Assembly: GCA_000432155.1 (NCBI GenBank)
Contig: FR888445.1
Coordinates: forward strand, 1 to 18,583
Reading direction: 5' to 3'
From: Eubacterium sp. CAG:274
GTDB lineage: Bacteria; Bacillota; Clostridia; Lachnospirales; CAG-274
DNA: 18,583 bases
Positions within the stretch are counted from its first letter, which is position 1. Every line of letters begins with the position of its first letter. A model generated the notes under the pieces. That model did not search any database, had not been told where the DNA came from, and saw only the letters and a list, made by a program, of their open reading frames with translations. A program made the position numbers and the translations under genes. Positions 1 through 8,019 of this stretch are shown here, piece by piece.

Positions 1-455
1 ATTTTCTTTATTCCGACGCAAATAGCAAATATTAAAGGTATAGCAATAAATGGCAACATTATTTCAGCTGTTCTTCCAACAGTTTCAATTCCGGATATAG
101 CACAGTATACTGCCCCAAGCAACAGTATCATACCTATTGCCCATATTTTTGAATTTTCTAATATTATCTCTTTTATAAAAAATGAGAATATATATAATGC
201 CAATCCTAAAACTAAAGCAATTTTAACAGAAAATAAAAACTGCAATATTTTTCCAGCAATTCCTTGCAATTTCATATAAGAAAATTTATTAAATAACCAA
301 CCAGAAACTGCAACAAAAAGCACTGTAAATACTGACATTATAAGTATGGTATATATATTTCCACCTATTTTAGGCAAAATCATAGATTCCATACCTATCA
401 TTTCTAAGAAAACTATTGCCTGTAATTGTGTGTAAGATATTTTATTATTTTTCAT
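1..455 (-). CDS. GerAB-like spore germination receptor permease subunit (C-terminus cut by window edge)
   Basis: The open frame starts at ATG 455 and runs to the window edge, giving 151 residues, so only the N-terminal 40% of a roughly 360-residue protein is visible. The translation starts MKNNKISYTQLQAIVFLEM and holds about four hydrophobic segments. It also has the GerAB/APC-family signature GIETVGRTAEIMLPF at about residues 122-136, in the extracellular-loop and helix region. In this family the B subunit sits in the inner spore membrane and binds or relays the germinant. A perfect AAGGAGG ribosome site lies inside the last codons of the gerAA-like gene, whose stop is two bases before this start, so the two are co-transcribed and probably translationally coupled. 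A GerAC lipoprotein gene would be expected beyond the edge. The germinant cannot be deduced. Confidence 0.9.
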   Translation of the reverse strand, partial: MKNNKISYTQLQAIVFLEMIGMESMILPKIGGNIYTILIMSVFTVLFVAVSGWLFNKFSYMKLQGIAGKILQFLFSVKIALVLGLALYIFSFFIKEIILENSKIWAIGMILLLGAVYCAISGIETVGRTAEIMLPFIAIPLIFAICVGIKK

Positions 456-457
456 AT

Positions 458-1915
458 TTATTCCTCCTTATAAGAACTTTCTTTCATTTTATCAAGAGGA
501 AATCTAAATACAGTATCCTGAAAAACTGATTTAAAACTTTGTGAATTAAAAGGCGATACATAAGCTTTTCCAAAAGATTTTAAAGAACACAAGTGAGTTA
601 ATACCATAAATACTCCAACTGCAAAGCCTAACATACCAAAAATACTACTAAGCAAAATCATAAAATATTTTAAAAGCCTAAAAGCTGAAACTAAAGAAAT
701 ATTTGGTATAGCAAAGCTACATATTCCTGTAAGAGAAACAATAATAACGACCATTGGACTAATTAAGCCGGCCTCTACAGCAGCTTGACCAATAATAATA
801 CCACCTACTATACCCAATGTACTGCCTATTGCCTGTGGCAAGCGTATTCCAGCCTCCCTTAAAGCCTCAAATATAAGTTCAAGCAATACTACTTCAAACA
901 CAGTATTTATAGGTACAGGTGCTCTACTTCCACTTATTTTTAACGCCAAATCTGTTGGTATCATAGACGGATGAAATAATGTAATCGCTATATAAAGTGC
1001 TGGTAAAGAAAAAGCAAAAAAGCCACAAATATACCTTATAATTCTTATAAAACTCATTATTTCCCAGCGTTCATAATAATCCTCTGAAGATTGATAAAAA
1101 CTAGCTAAAATCGTTGGCAAAAGTAAAACAAAAGGCGATGTATCTACTATAACCGCCACCCTACCCTCTAATAATGCTGATGCTGTCTTATCAGGTCTTT
1201 CTGTCATTTGAACTTGTGGAAATGGAGAATATTTGTTTTCCTCAATCATTTGTTCTACATATCCACTATCTAAAACATCTAAATTTTTTATTTTATTTAG
1301 TTTTTTTGTTATAGAATTAAGGATGGAATTTTTTACTGTGCCCTCGATATACATTAATGCAATATCCGTTTTAGTTTTCTTTCCCAATTTTAAGGATTTA
1401 CACTTTAAAAGAGGTGTTTTCACTCTTCTTCTCACTAAAACGGTATTTGTTCTTACAGATTCTGTAAATGCCTCCTGTGGACCTTGCACAACAGCCTCTG
1501 TATCAGGCTTATCTACAGAACGCTTCGGAAAACCCTTTGACGAAATAATAATTGCCTTATTTGAATTATCAAAAAATACAGCTGTATTACCTACTAGCAC
1601 TTCATCAACTGCATCTTCCATATTTTCACATTCTTTTAAATCGGCTGTAGTAATACCACCATCTGTTAAAATTTCCATAGCATTTTCATTTGTAATATCT
1701 CTATTGGGAGGTGCAATTCTTATATTAATCATAAGATTTTCGAGAACTGTATTTTCTATAGTTTCTCTATTAACCATATCATCAATATATATAACATAAA
1801 TACTACTTTCCTTGTTATGTCCTATAGGAATTTTTCGTTTTACAACATCTCCACAATCCTCAAAAAGATTTTCCAAATATTCAATATTTTTATTTATATT
1901 ATTAAAAATTTCCAT
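458..1915 (-). CDS. GerAA-like spore germination receptor subunit A
   Basis: A 485-residue protein, full length for the GerA/GerKA/GerBA family. The N-terminal half (about 1-250) is the soluble domain with the family motif VRTNTVLVRRRVKTP at about 154-168. It is followed by EGRVAVIVDTSPFVLLLPT (250-268) and the FYQSSEDYYER stretch (273-283), then several membrane helices from about 290 to 440. The hydrophilic tail is short. GerAA works with GerAB and GerAC as a nutrient-gated receptor, recently described as an oligomeric ion channel, in the inner spore membrane. It is the first gene of the operon and GerAB follows two bases after its stop. Its ribosome site (AAGGGTG, six T's before the ATG) lies in the 3' arm of a terminator-like hairpin, so initiation may be gated. 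No convincing forespore sigma-G promoter was found. Confidence 0.93.
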   Translation of the reverse strand: MEIFNNINKNIEYLENLFEDCGDVVKRKIPIGHNKESSIYVIYIDDMVNRETIENTVLENLMINIRIAPPNRDITNENAMEILTDGGITTADLKECENMEDAVDEVLVGNTAVFFDNSNKAIIISSKGFPKRSVDKPDTEAVVQGPQEAFTESVRTNTVLVRRRVKTPLLKCKSLKLGKKTKTDIALMYIEGTVKNSILNSITKKLNKIKNLDVLDSGYVEQMIEENKYSPFPQVQMTERPDKTASALLEGRVAVIVDTSPFVLLLPTILASFYQSSEDYYERWEIMSFIRIIRYICGFFAFSLPALYIAITLFHPSMIPTDLALKISGSRAPVPINTVFEVVLLELIFEALREAGIRLPQAIGSTLGIVGGIIIGQAAVEAGLISPMVVIIVSLTGICSFAIPNISLVSAFRLLKYFMILLSSIFGMLGFAVGVFMVLTHLCSLKSFGKAYVSPFNSQSFKSVFQDTVFRFPLDKMKESSYKEE

Positions 1916-1953
1916 AAAAAATCACCCTTATCATTTTTTACTGATAAGGGTGA
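1916..1953 (-). terminator. Hairpin with U-run: terminator of the rarA-GHL10-uppP operon overlapping the gerAA ribosome site
   Basis: Perfect 12-bp inverted repeat TCACCCTTATCA / TGATAAGGGTGA with an 8-nt loop, at 1922-1933 and 1942-1953. On the minus strand it is followed by six T's (1916-1921) and immediately by the gerAA ATG. It has the form of an intrinsic terminator for uppP, whose stop is 18 bases upstream. The 3' arm carries the only SD-like sequence for gerAA (AAGGGTG). Confidence 0.85.
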
Positions 1954-1962
1954 AAATATACA

Positions 1963-1990
1963 ATTATATTTTATTTTCCAAAGATAGCAA
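1963..1990 (-). promoter_or_regulatory. Possible sigma-A-type promoter for the gerA operon inside the uppP 3' end
   Basis: On the minus strand TTGCTA (1985-1990) and TATAAT (1963-1968) are separated by 16 bp. The start would fall near 1956, just before the hairpin, so the transcript would begin with that hairpin. The sequence is AT-rich and gerA operons normally use the forespore factor sigma-G, so this is a weak prediction. Confidence 0.3.
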
Positions 1991-2801
1991 AGAAAACTAA
2001 AATAACAATACCAAGTATAATTCTGTAAATACCGAACACCTTGAAGTTGTGTTTCTTTATGTAATTCATAAGGAACTTGATTGCAAGTATTGAAACTACA
2101 AATGAAACTACCATACCAAGTATAAGTGCAAAAAATTCTCCAAAGCTAAAAGCTAAACCGAACTTAACAAGTTTTAAAAGTGAAGCACCAAACATTACCG
2201 GTATAGCAAGGAAGAATGTAAATTCGGCAGAAACATATCTTGATGCACCTAAAATCATACCACCAAGAATTGTAGCACCTGAACGAGATGTACCTGGTAC
2301 AAGTGCTAACACCTGAAACATACCGATACCAATAGCAACAGAAAGAGGAAGTGTATTTAAGTCCTTATATTTAAACTTCTTTCCTCTGTGTCTTTCTTCT
2401 ACAACGATGAATGCAATACCATATAATATAAGAGTTACAGCAACAACACTTGTTTTAAATAAATGAGCATCAAGCCAATCATCTAAAAGCAAACCAATAA
2501 CAGCAGCAGGAAGACAAGCAACTATAACCTTTATCCAAAGATTTATTGTGTTCTGTTTTTCTATAGCTGTTTTCTTTGATGAAAATGGATTAAGTTTATT
2601 GAAATAAATAACAACAACGGCTAAAATTGCACCAAGCTGTATTACAACATCAAACATTTCCATAAAGTCGTGGGAAATAATTTCCCCAACCATACTCTGT
2701 AAAATAAGTAAGTGACCTGTACTACTTATAGGTAACCATTCTGTAATACCCTCTACTATACCAAATAAAATCGTTTTTAAAATATCAAAAAAATACGCCA
2801 T
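1971..2801 (-). CDS. uppP: Undecaprenyl-diphosphatase (BacA family)
   Basis: Integral membrane enzyme of 276 residues, the usual length. It dephosphorylates undecaprenyl pyrophosphate, recycling the lipid carrier for peptidoglycan and other wall polymers, and its overproduction is linked to bacitracin resistance. The two catalytic signatures are present: EGITEWLPISSTGH at 17-30, with the acidic pair Glu17/Glu21 and His30, and PGTSRSGAT at 169-177 with its conserved Ser and Arg. About eight hydrophobic segments fit the BacA fold. A perfect AAGGAGG lies seven bases before the ATG. The stop codon of the GHL10 gene is only 12 bases upstream, so it is the last gene of the rarA-GHL10-uppP operon. 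The terminator-like hairpin at 1916-1953 follows. Confidence 0.96.
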   Translation of the reverse strand: MAYFFDILKTILFGIVEGITEWLPISSTGHLLILQSMVGEIISHDFMEMFDVVIQLGAILAVVVIYFNKLNPFSSKKTAIEKQNTINLWIKVIVACLPAAVIGLLLDDWLDAHLFKTSVVAVTLILYGIAFIVVEERHRGKKFKYKDLNTLPLSVAIGIGMFQVLALVPGTSRSGATILGGMILGASRYVSAEFTFFLAIPVMFGASLLKLVKFGLAFSFGEFFALILGMVVSFVVSILAIKFLMNYIKKHNFKVFGIYRIILGIVILVFFAIFGK

Positions 2802-2813
2802 TTTTATTCCTCC

Positions 2814-4610
2814 TTATATTGTCGTAATTGAAACCACTCTGTTAGGGTCATTCCATACAACATTGTATCCTAAAGCATCACTTATTACCCTAAGTGGCAC
2901 TAAAGTTCTTCCGTTTCTTATAACTGGTGCAACATCTATCTTTAAAAGATTTGTTCTGTTAACCAGCATTGTTTTTTCACCAATAATAAATGAAAGCTCT
3001 GTTGCATCTTTTATTGCTACAACTTGCTGAGTTGAATTATTCCAGCTTACAGTTGCCCCGAAAGCCTCGAATATCGCTCTCATCGGAACCATTGTTCTAC
3101 CATTTATCACTACAGGTTCTTGGTCAAACTCAACTTTTTTACCGTCTACATAGACAAGAATTTTAACTCTGGACTTATTCACTATAGAATTTATATTAAA
3201 TGTAGTGCTTTCTGTCTGAGTTTCAACTTCCTGTGTTGTAGTTTGTGTAGTTGTCTGTGTTGTAACAGCTTTTGTAGTTGCTTCAGTTGTTGCCTCTGTT
3301 GTAGTAACAACAGTAGTAGGTGCTTGTGTAGTAGGTGCTTGTGTAGTAAGCTGAACCTTTGTAACTGTATCTAAGACTGGTGCAGAATATGAATTTGCAT
3401 AAGCAGTTTTTATGACACTATTTACATCATTGGCCAACAGGAATTTATATCTAAAATGAATTTCGCCTTCAACCTTAGATACAGACCTATTGTAATCCAT
3501 AGAGGCTTTTATAGCTTTTCCATTATACCAAGGACTTGTTGAAGCAACTCCTGAGCATTTATAGTCCGCAAGACCTATGTAAAGTTTTGTTTTAGAATTT
3601 TTTAAAGTATCAGACCACCAATCTACTACAGTTTTATAATCAGCAGCACTATTACCTATTTCAGTATACACCTGTGGTGCTATGTAATCAACCCAATTTT
3701 CCAAAGCCCATTTTCTTGAGTCAGCATATATTGCATTATATGATTCATAGGCCTTTGTATCACTGCCCAAAGCATTAGAAGTTTTGTTTGCCCATACAGA
3801 TGTAGGACTAATACCAAAGGCAATACTTGAATCATAATTCTTAATATCATTATGAACAGCTTGAACCATTTTGTTTACATTTTCTCGTCGCCAATCTGCC
3901 CTATTCATACCGTTTCCGTACTTAGCGTAAGAATCATCATCATCAAATTTTTGACCAGGATAGAAATAGTCATCAAAATGTATACCGTCAACATCATAAT
4001 TTCGTATTATTTCGTCAACACCATTCACAATAAGTTGTCTAACTTCTGGAAGTGCCGGATTATAATAATAATTTCCGTCACTATACTTTACACAATATTC
4101 CGGATGTTGCTTTGCCGGATTTGTATTAGCAAGACCTGCTAAACTAGCATTATTTGATTTAGTTGCTCTAAGTGGATTTACCCAAGCGTGTAACTCCATT
4201 CCTCTCTTATGAGCACCCTCAATCCAATATTCAAGGGGGTCAAAATTATCAGATGGTGCTGTTCCCTGTGAACCAGTTAAAACATTACTCCAAGGGAAAA
4301 TATTTGATTTATAAAGACTATCTGATGCCTGTCTTACTTGGAAGAACACAGCATTACAATTCATAGCCTTAATATTATCAAGTATTGTATCAGCTTCTTT
4401 TTTTAAAGCAGCTGCATCTGTAGTTGCCTTTGTAGGATAATCTAAATTTGCTGTTGTTGCAACCCACACTCCACGCATATTTCCACTTGTAACAATACTT
4501 GTATTGGCAGTATTAGTGGAATCATTAGAATCAGCCTTTGTAACAAGTCCACAAATTTGAAGTGAGAGTATAACAGATAATATTATTGTTACAATTCCTC
4601 TTTTATTCAT
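2814..4610 (-). CDS. Exported GHL10 (DUF187) glycoside-hydrolase-like protein with C-terminal copper-amine-oxidase-N-like domain
   Basis: A 598-residue secreted protein. An N-terminal signal peptide (about 1-27, ending before KADS) is followed by a GHL10 domain at about 44-400. That domain is recognised from MRGVWVATTANLDYPT, VFFQVRQASDSLY, ELHAWVNPLRA, YDVDGIHFDDYFYP and APQVY, the pattern of the (beta/alpha)8 GHL10 family. Next is a Thr/Gln/Glu-rich linker (421-470). Residues 483-598 form a copper amine oxidase N-terminal ('stalk') domain with two repeats of the INGRTMVPMRAIFEAFG type. The family is thought to act on wall polysaccharides; no substrate can be named. The start ATG overlaps the last codons of rarA by 8 bp and has an AAAGGAGA ribosome site, implying translational coupling. 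uppP follows 12 bases later. The linker would let the hydrolase extend from a stalk domain docked in the wall; that is inference. Confidence 0.9.
   Translation of the reverse strand: MNKRGIVTIILSVILSLQICGLVTKADSNDSTNTANTSIVTSGNMRGVWVATTANLDYPTKATTDAAALKKEADTILDNIKAMNCNAVFFQVRQASDSLYKSNIFPWSNVLTGSQGTAPSDNFDPLEYWIEGAHKRGMELHAWVNPLRATKSNNASLAGLANTNPAKQHPEYCVKYSDGNYYYNPALPEVRQLIVNGVDEIIRNYDVDGIHFDDYFYPGQKFDDDDSYAKYGNGMNRADWRRENVNKMVQAVHNDIKNYDSSIAFGISPTSVWANKTSNALGSDTKAYESYNAIYADSRKWALENWVDYIAPQVYTEIGNSAADYKTVVDWWSDTLKNSKTKLYIGLADYKCSGVASTSPWYNGKAIKASMDYNRSVSKVEGEIHFRYKFLLANDVNSVIKTAYANSYSAPVLDTVTKVQLTTQAPTTQAPTTVVTTTEATTEATTKAVTTQTTTQTTTQEVETQTESTTFNINSIVNKSRVKILVYVDGKKVEFDQEPVVINGRTMVPMRAIFEAFGATVSWNNSTQQVVAIKDATELSFIIGEKTMLVNRTNLLKIDVAPVIRNGRTLVPLRVISDALGYNVVWNDPNRVVSITTI
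3201..3350. repeat. Low-complexity Thr-rich linker coding region with a 15-bp tandem repeat
   Basis: The segment encodes about 50 residues rich in Thr, Gln and Glu (TTQAPTTQAPTT, TTEATTEATT and TTTQTTTQ types). Within it a 15-bp unit, gtaggtgcttgtgta, occurs twice in perfect tandem at 3316-3345, encoding the repeated TTQAP. Such in-frame units can expand or contract without breaking the frame and would change linker length. Confidence 0.85.
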
Positions 4611-5931
4611 TACTATTCTCCTTTATGTACTGCATCCACTTTTTCATTTTTACTTCTTCGCCATTATCTGACATTTCATAATATACTCTATCAACCAATT
4701 CATCGGGCAAATATTGTTGTTGCACATAATGGTTATTATAGTTATGGGCATATTTATAACCTAAACCATGACCCATCTTTTCAGCCCCTGGATAATGTGC
4801 ATCTCTTAAATGATTAGGAACTCCAGATGTTTTTATATTTCTTACATCAGCCATAGCCATATCAATAGCATTTATACTGGCATTAGACTTAGGCGAACAG
4901 GCTACATACATAGCTGCTTGAGAAAGGTTTATTCTTGCCTCCGGAAGTCCTATAAAATTAACTGCATCCATAGCTGCATTTGCAACCACTAATGCCATAG
5001 GATTTGCATTACCTACATCTTCTGATGCACAAACTATAATTCTTCTGGCAATAAACTTAGGGTCTTCTCCGGCATAAATCATTTTAGCCAAATAATATGC
5101 TGTAGCATTGGGGTCAGAACCTCTCATACTTTTTATAAAAGCAGAAATAGTGTCATAGTGGTTATCTCCGTCTTTATCATAATTTAATGCTCGTTTTTGT
5201 ATACATTGTTCTGCTGTTCTTATATCAATATGTATTTTGCCATCTGAGCTTGGTTCTGTAGTAAGAACTGCCAATTCAATGGCATTTAATGAAATTCGTG
5301 CATCTCCATTGGCTGTATTTGCCAAAAACTCAAGGGCATCATCATCAATAACAGCATTATATACACCCAATCCCTTTTCTACATCAGTTAACGCCCTTTT
5401 TATAATAGTCTTAATATTTTCTATTGAAAGAGCTTTCAATTCAAATATTATACTTCTTGAAACAAGGGCTTTATTAACTTCAAAATATGGATTTTCTGTT
5501 GTTGCTCCTATTAAAATTATAGTACCATCTTCAACATATGGCAAAAGAGCATCTTGTTGTGATTTGTTGAATCTATGAATCTCGTCAATAAACAATATTG
5601 TCTTTCTACCATAGCCACCTAAAGTCATTTTCGCCTTTTCAACAGTATCTGTAATATCCTTTTTCCCTGCTGTTGTTGCATTAATTTGCTGAAAATCACT
5701 TTTTGTACTATTGGCAATAACCTTTGCTAAAGTAGTTTTACCAGTACCCGGCGGGCCATAAAGTATAATAGAGGAAAGTTTGTCAGCTTTTATTGCTCTA
5801 TAAAGTAAAGTATCCTTACCAACAATATGTTCTTGTCCAACAAATTCATCAAGAGTAGTAGGTCTTAATCTTGCTGCCAGAGGACTTTCTTTTTTCATTT
5901 TTTGTTGAGATTGATACTCAAATAAGTCCAT
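4603..5931 (-). CDS. rarA: Replication-associated recombination protein RarA (MgsA/WRNIP1-type AAA+ ATPase)
   Basis: AAA+ ATPase that acts at stalled forks and in recombination, with the domain order ATPase, lid and C-terminal tetramerisation region. Walker A GPPGTGKTT is at 59-67, Walker B LFIDEIH at 113-119 and the sensor-1 stretch IGATTENP further on. I place the start at ATG 5931 (442 residues, typical length). The reasons are a perfect AAAGGAGG seven bases upstream and the family-typical N-terminus MDLFEYQ followed by SPLAARLRPTTLDEFVGQEHI. An in-frame upstream ATG at 5985 would add 18 residues of unrelated sequence with no ribosome site. It is the first gene of the operon; the GHL10 start overlaps its last codons. 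The link to envelope genes is positional only. Confidence 0.95.
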   Translation of the reverse strand: MDLFEYQSQQKMKKESPLAARLRPTTLDEFVGQEHIVGKDTLLYRAIKADKLSSIILYGPPGTGKTTLAKVIANSTKSDFQQINATTAGKKDITDTVEKAKMTLGGYGRKTILFIDEIHRFNKSQQDALLPYVEDGTIILIGATTENPYFEVNKALVSRSIIFELKALSIENIKTIIKRALTDVEKGLGVYNAVIDDDALEFLANTANGDARISLNAIELAVLTTEPSSDGKIHIDIRTAEQCIQKRALNYDKDGDNHYDTISAFIKSMRGSDPNATAYYLAKMIYAGEDPKFIARRIIVCASEDVGNANPMALVVANAAMDAVNFIGLPEARINLSQAAMYVACSPKSNASINAIDMAMADVRNIKTSGVPNHLRDAHYPGAEKMGHGLGYKYAHNYNNHYVQQQYLPDELVDRVYYEMSDNGEEVKMKKWMQYIKENSNE

Positions 5932-5965
5932 ATTCTTCCTCCTTTCGGTCACACAAATACATTTT

Positions 5966-5993
5966 ATTATATCACATAACATCATTTAATCAA
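5966..5993 (-). promoter_or_regulatory. Sigma-A-type promoter of the rarA operon
   Basis: On the minus strand TTGATT (5988-5993), a 16-bp spacer and a perfect TATAAT (5966-5971) with TG in the extended -10 position. The predicted start is about 28 bases before the rarA ATG, leaving room for its AAAGGAGG. No other promoter is evident in the operon. Confidence 0.65.
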
Positions 5994-6138
5994 CGCAAAA
6001 CAGGTATTGTAATAAAAAAATAATTTTTTCACTATTTATTCTATAGCTATCTTCACAAAAAAAGAACAACCTTACAAAATAACAATTTGTGCTTTGATAA
6101 TTCATGGCATAAGATTTATCTTTCCAATTCATTACTAA

Positions 6139-6171
6139 AAAGACGAGATTGCATAACACAATCTCGTCTTT
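6139..6171 (-). terminator. Intrinsic terminator of aspS
   Basis: A 13-bp perfect stem, AAAGACGAGATTG / CAATCTCGTCTTT, with a 7-nt loop begins 11 bases after the aspS stop. On the minus strand it ends in a run of five T's. The rest of the 5994-6138 gap is AT-rich and I see nothing else in it. Confidence 0.9.
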
Positions 6172-6182
6172 AAAAACAAATA

Positions 6183-7934
6183 TTACTGTCTAACCTTAAT
6201 GTGTACTTCTCTTAACTGCTGTTCAGTTACTTCATTAGGAGCACCACACATTAAATCCTGTGCATTACCATTCATAGGGAATGGAATTACTTCTCTGATA
6301 TTTTCTTCATTTCTGAGGAGCATAATCATTCTATCAACACCAGGAGCCATACCTGCATGAGGTGGAGCACCAAACTGGAATGCGTTGTACAATGCACCGA
6401 ATTTTTCCTTTAAGTCTTCTTCTGTGTAGCCAGCGATTTCGAAAGCCTTAACCATAATATCAAGGTTATGGTTTCTTACAGCACCAGAAGAAAGTTCAAC
6501 ACCATTACAAACAATATCATACTGATATGCAAGAATATCTCTAGGGTCCTTAGTATTAAGAGCCTCTAAACCACCCTGTGGCATTGAGAATGGGTTGTGA
6601 GTGAAGATAATCTTCTTAGCTTCCTTGTCATATTCAAACATAGGGAAGTCGTTAATAAAACAGAATCTATAAGCATTCTTTTCAAGTAAGTCAAGTCTTG
6701 CACCAAGTTCATTTCTAATCTGACCAGCATAAAGAGCAGCGTGTTCTTCTGTATCAGCAATAAAGAAGATTGTATCGCCAACTTCAAGGTTTGCAATATC
6801 AGCAATTTCCTGCTTCATATCATCTGGAATAAACTTGTCAATAGGTCCCTTGTAAGACTTATCTTCAAGAACTTCAAGGTAGCCAAGACCACCCATACCA
6901 ATAGACTGAGCAAACTTTAAGAGTTTTTCATGGAAGCCCTTAGACATATCAGCATGAACCTTAATAGCTCTTACAGTCTTGCCATGGAAAGGCTTAAATG
7001 TACATCTCTGGAAGAAGTCAGTTGTATCTACAATTCTAAGAGGGTTTCTTAAATCTGGCTTATCTGTACCAAATTCAAGCATAGCCTGCTTATAGCTAAT
7101 TACTGGATAAGGAGCCTGTGTAACAACAGCACCTTCTGGAGCAAATTTGCTAAATGTTTCAGTAAGAACTTCTTCGCCTACTCTAAATACATCTTCCTGA
7201 GTAGCAAAGCTCATTTCAAAGTCAAGCTGATAGAATTCGCCTGGAGAACGGTCAGCTCTGGCATCTTCATCTCTGAAGCAAGGTGCAATTTGGAAATACT
7301 TATCAAAACCAGAAACCATAAGAAGCTGCTTATACTGCTGTGGAGCCTGTGGTAAAGCATAGAACTTGCCCTTGAACTTTCTTGAAGGTACGATATAATC
7401 TCTAGCACCTTCTGGAGAAGAAGCACAAAGAATAGGAGTCTGAATTTCTAAGAAACCCATTTCTGTCATTTTCTGTCTCAAGAAACTAATTACCTTAGAA
7501 CGGAAAATCATATTATCTCTTACCTTTGTATTTCTTAAATCAAGGTATCTATATTTAAGACGAACATCTTCTCTGATTTCCTTAGAAGTTGCAACTTCGA
7601 AAGGAAGCTGTCTGTAAACCTTACCTAAGATTTCTACCTTATGAGCTTCAAGTTCGATAGTACCTGTAGGAATCTTTGGGTTATAAGTATCTTCATCTCT
7701 GTGGTCAATTACACCTTCGATAGAGATACAATCTTCTTTGTTAATACCATCTAAGAGAGTTGTATCACGCATTACTACCTGTAATACACCATACATATCT
7801 CTAAGGTCAATAAAAGATACACCACCATGGTCACGAATGTTTTCTACCCAACCACAAACTTTTTTAGTTGAGCCAACATCGCCTTCTGTGAGCTTATCTA
7901 ATGTTATGTTACGATAAATGTTAGATGTGTTCAT
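6183..7934 (-). CDS. aspS: Aspartyl-tRNA synthetase, bacterial type, possibly non-discriminating
   Basis: Class II synthetase of 583 residues: N-terminal OB-fold anticodon domain, catalytic core, inserted GAD domain and C-terminal catalytic part. Visible signatures are RYLDLRN, the motif 2 region CFRDEDARADRSPGEFYQ, FTHNPFSMP and motif 3 GMAPGVDRMIMLLR. I choose ATG 7934 because AAGGAG lies about eight bases upstream; the in-frame ATG at 7976 falls inside the T-box terminator. In the OB-fold, DHGG (His36) matches the His that in Pseudomonas-type non-discriminating AspRS replaces the Leu of the discriminating E. coli enzyme. The second position usually cited (Gly in the PEGARN stretch) is Asp here, so the sequence evidence is mixed. 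The gene has its own promoter and T-box leader; the specifier appears to be Asn. Confidence 0.97.
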   Translation of the reverse strand: MNTSNIYRNITLDKLTEGDVGSTKKVCGWVENIRDHGGVSFIDLRDMYGVLQVVMRDTTLLDGINKEDCISIEGVIDHRDEDTYNPKIPTGTIELEAHKVEILGKVYRQLPFEVATSKEIREDVRLKYRYLDLRNTKVRDNMIFRSKVISFLRQKMTEMGFLEIQTPILCASSPEGARDYIVPSRKFKGKFYALPQAPQQYKQLLMVSGFDKYFQIAPCFRDEDARADRSPGEFYQLDFEMSFATQEDVFRVGEEVLTETFSKFAPEGAVVTQAPYPVISYKQAMLEFGTDKPDLRNPLRIVDTTDFFQRCTFKPFHGKTVRAIKVHADMSKGFHEKLLKFAQSIGMGGLGYLEVLEDKSYKGPIDKFIPDDMKQEIADIANLEVGDTIFFIADTEEHAALYAGQIRNELGARLDLLEKNAYRFCFINDFPMFEYDKEAKKIIFTHNPFSMPQGGLEALNTKDPRDILAYQYDIVCNGVELSSGAVRNHNLDIMVKAFEIAGYTEEDLKEKFGALYNAFQFGAPPHAGMAPGVDRMIMLLRNEENIREVIPFPMNGNAQDLMCGAPNEVTEQQLREVHIKVRQ

Positions 7935-7977
7935 TGTTTTCTCCTTATATATTTTATAGTACAGATTTTCAGGCAAT

Positions 7978-8019
7978 AAAAAAACTGCCCATCCAAAACA
8001 AATGTCAGGACGAACAGTT
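7978..8019 (-). terminator. Regulated terminator of the T-box leader
   Basis: On the minus strand AACTGTTCGTCC (8008-8019) pairs over 12 positions, including G-U pairs, with GGATGGGCAGTT (7983-7994). A run of seven T's follows (7978-7984, partly in the stem). It overlaps the downstream end of the antiterminator region, as expected for a transcription-attenuating T-box. It would also stop readthrough from the lar operon upstream. Confidence 0.85.

Noticed and set aside
1233..1799. Plus-strand open frame of 188 codons
   Set aside because: It lies entirely opposite the strongly supported gerAA-like gene, with no start signal and no recognisable domain.
3120..3374. Plus-strand Cys/Ser-rich open frame of 84 codons
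   Set aside because: It is the antisense of the Thr-rich linker of the GHL10 gene; its Cys richness is a by-product of the repeat, and there is no ribosome site.
5932..5985. Upstream ATG at 5985 as the rarA start
   Set aside because: The added 18 residues are not family-like, while AAAGGAGG sits exactly before ATG 5931; the promoter -10 also overlaps the longer version.
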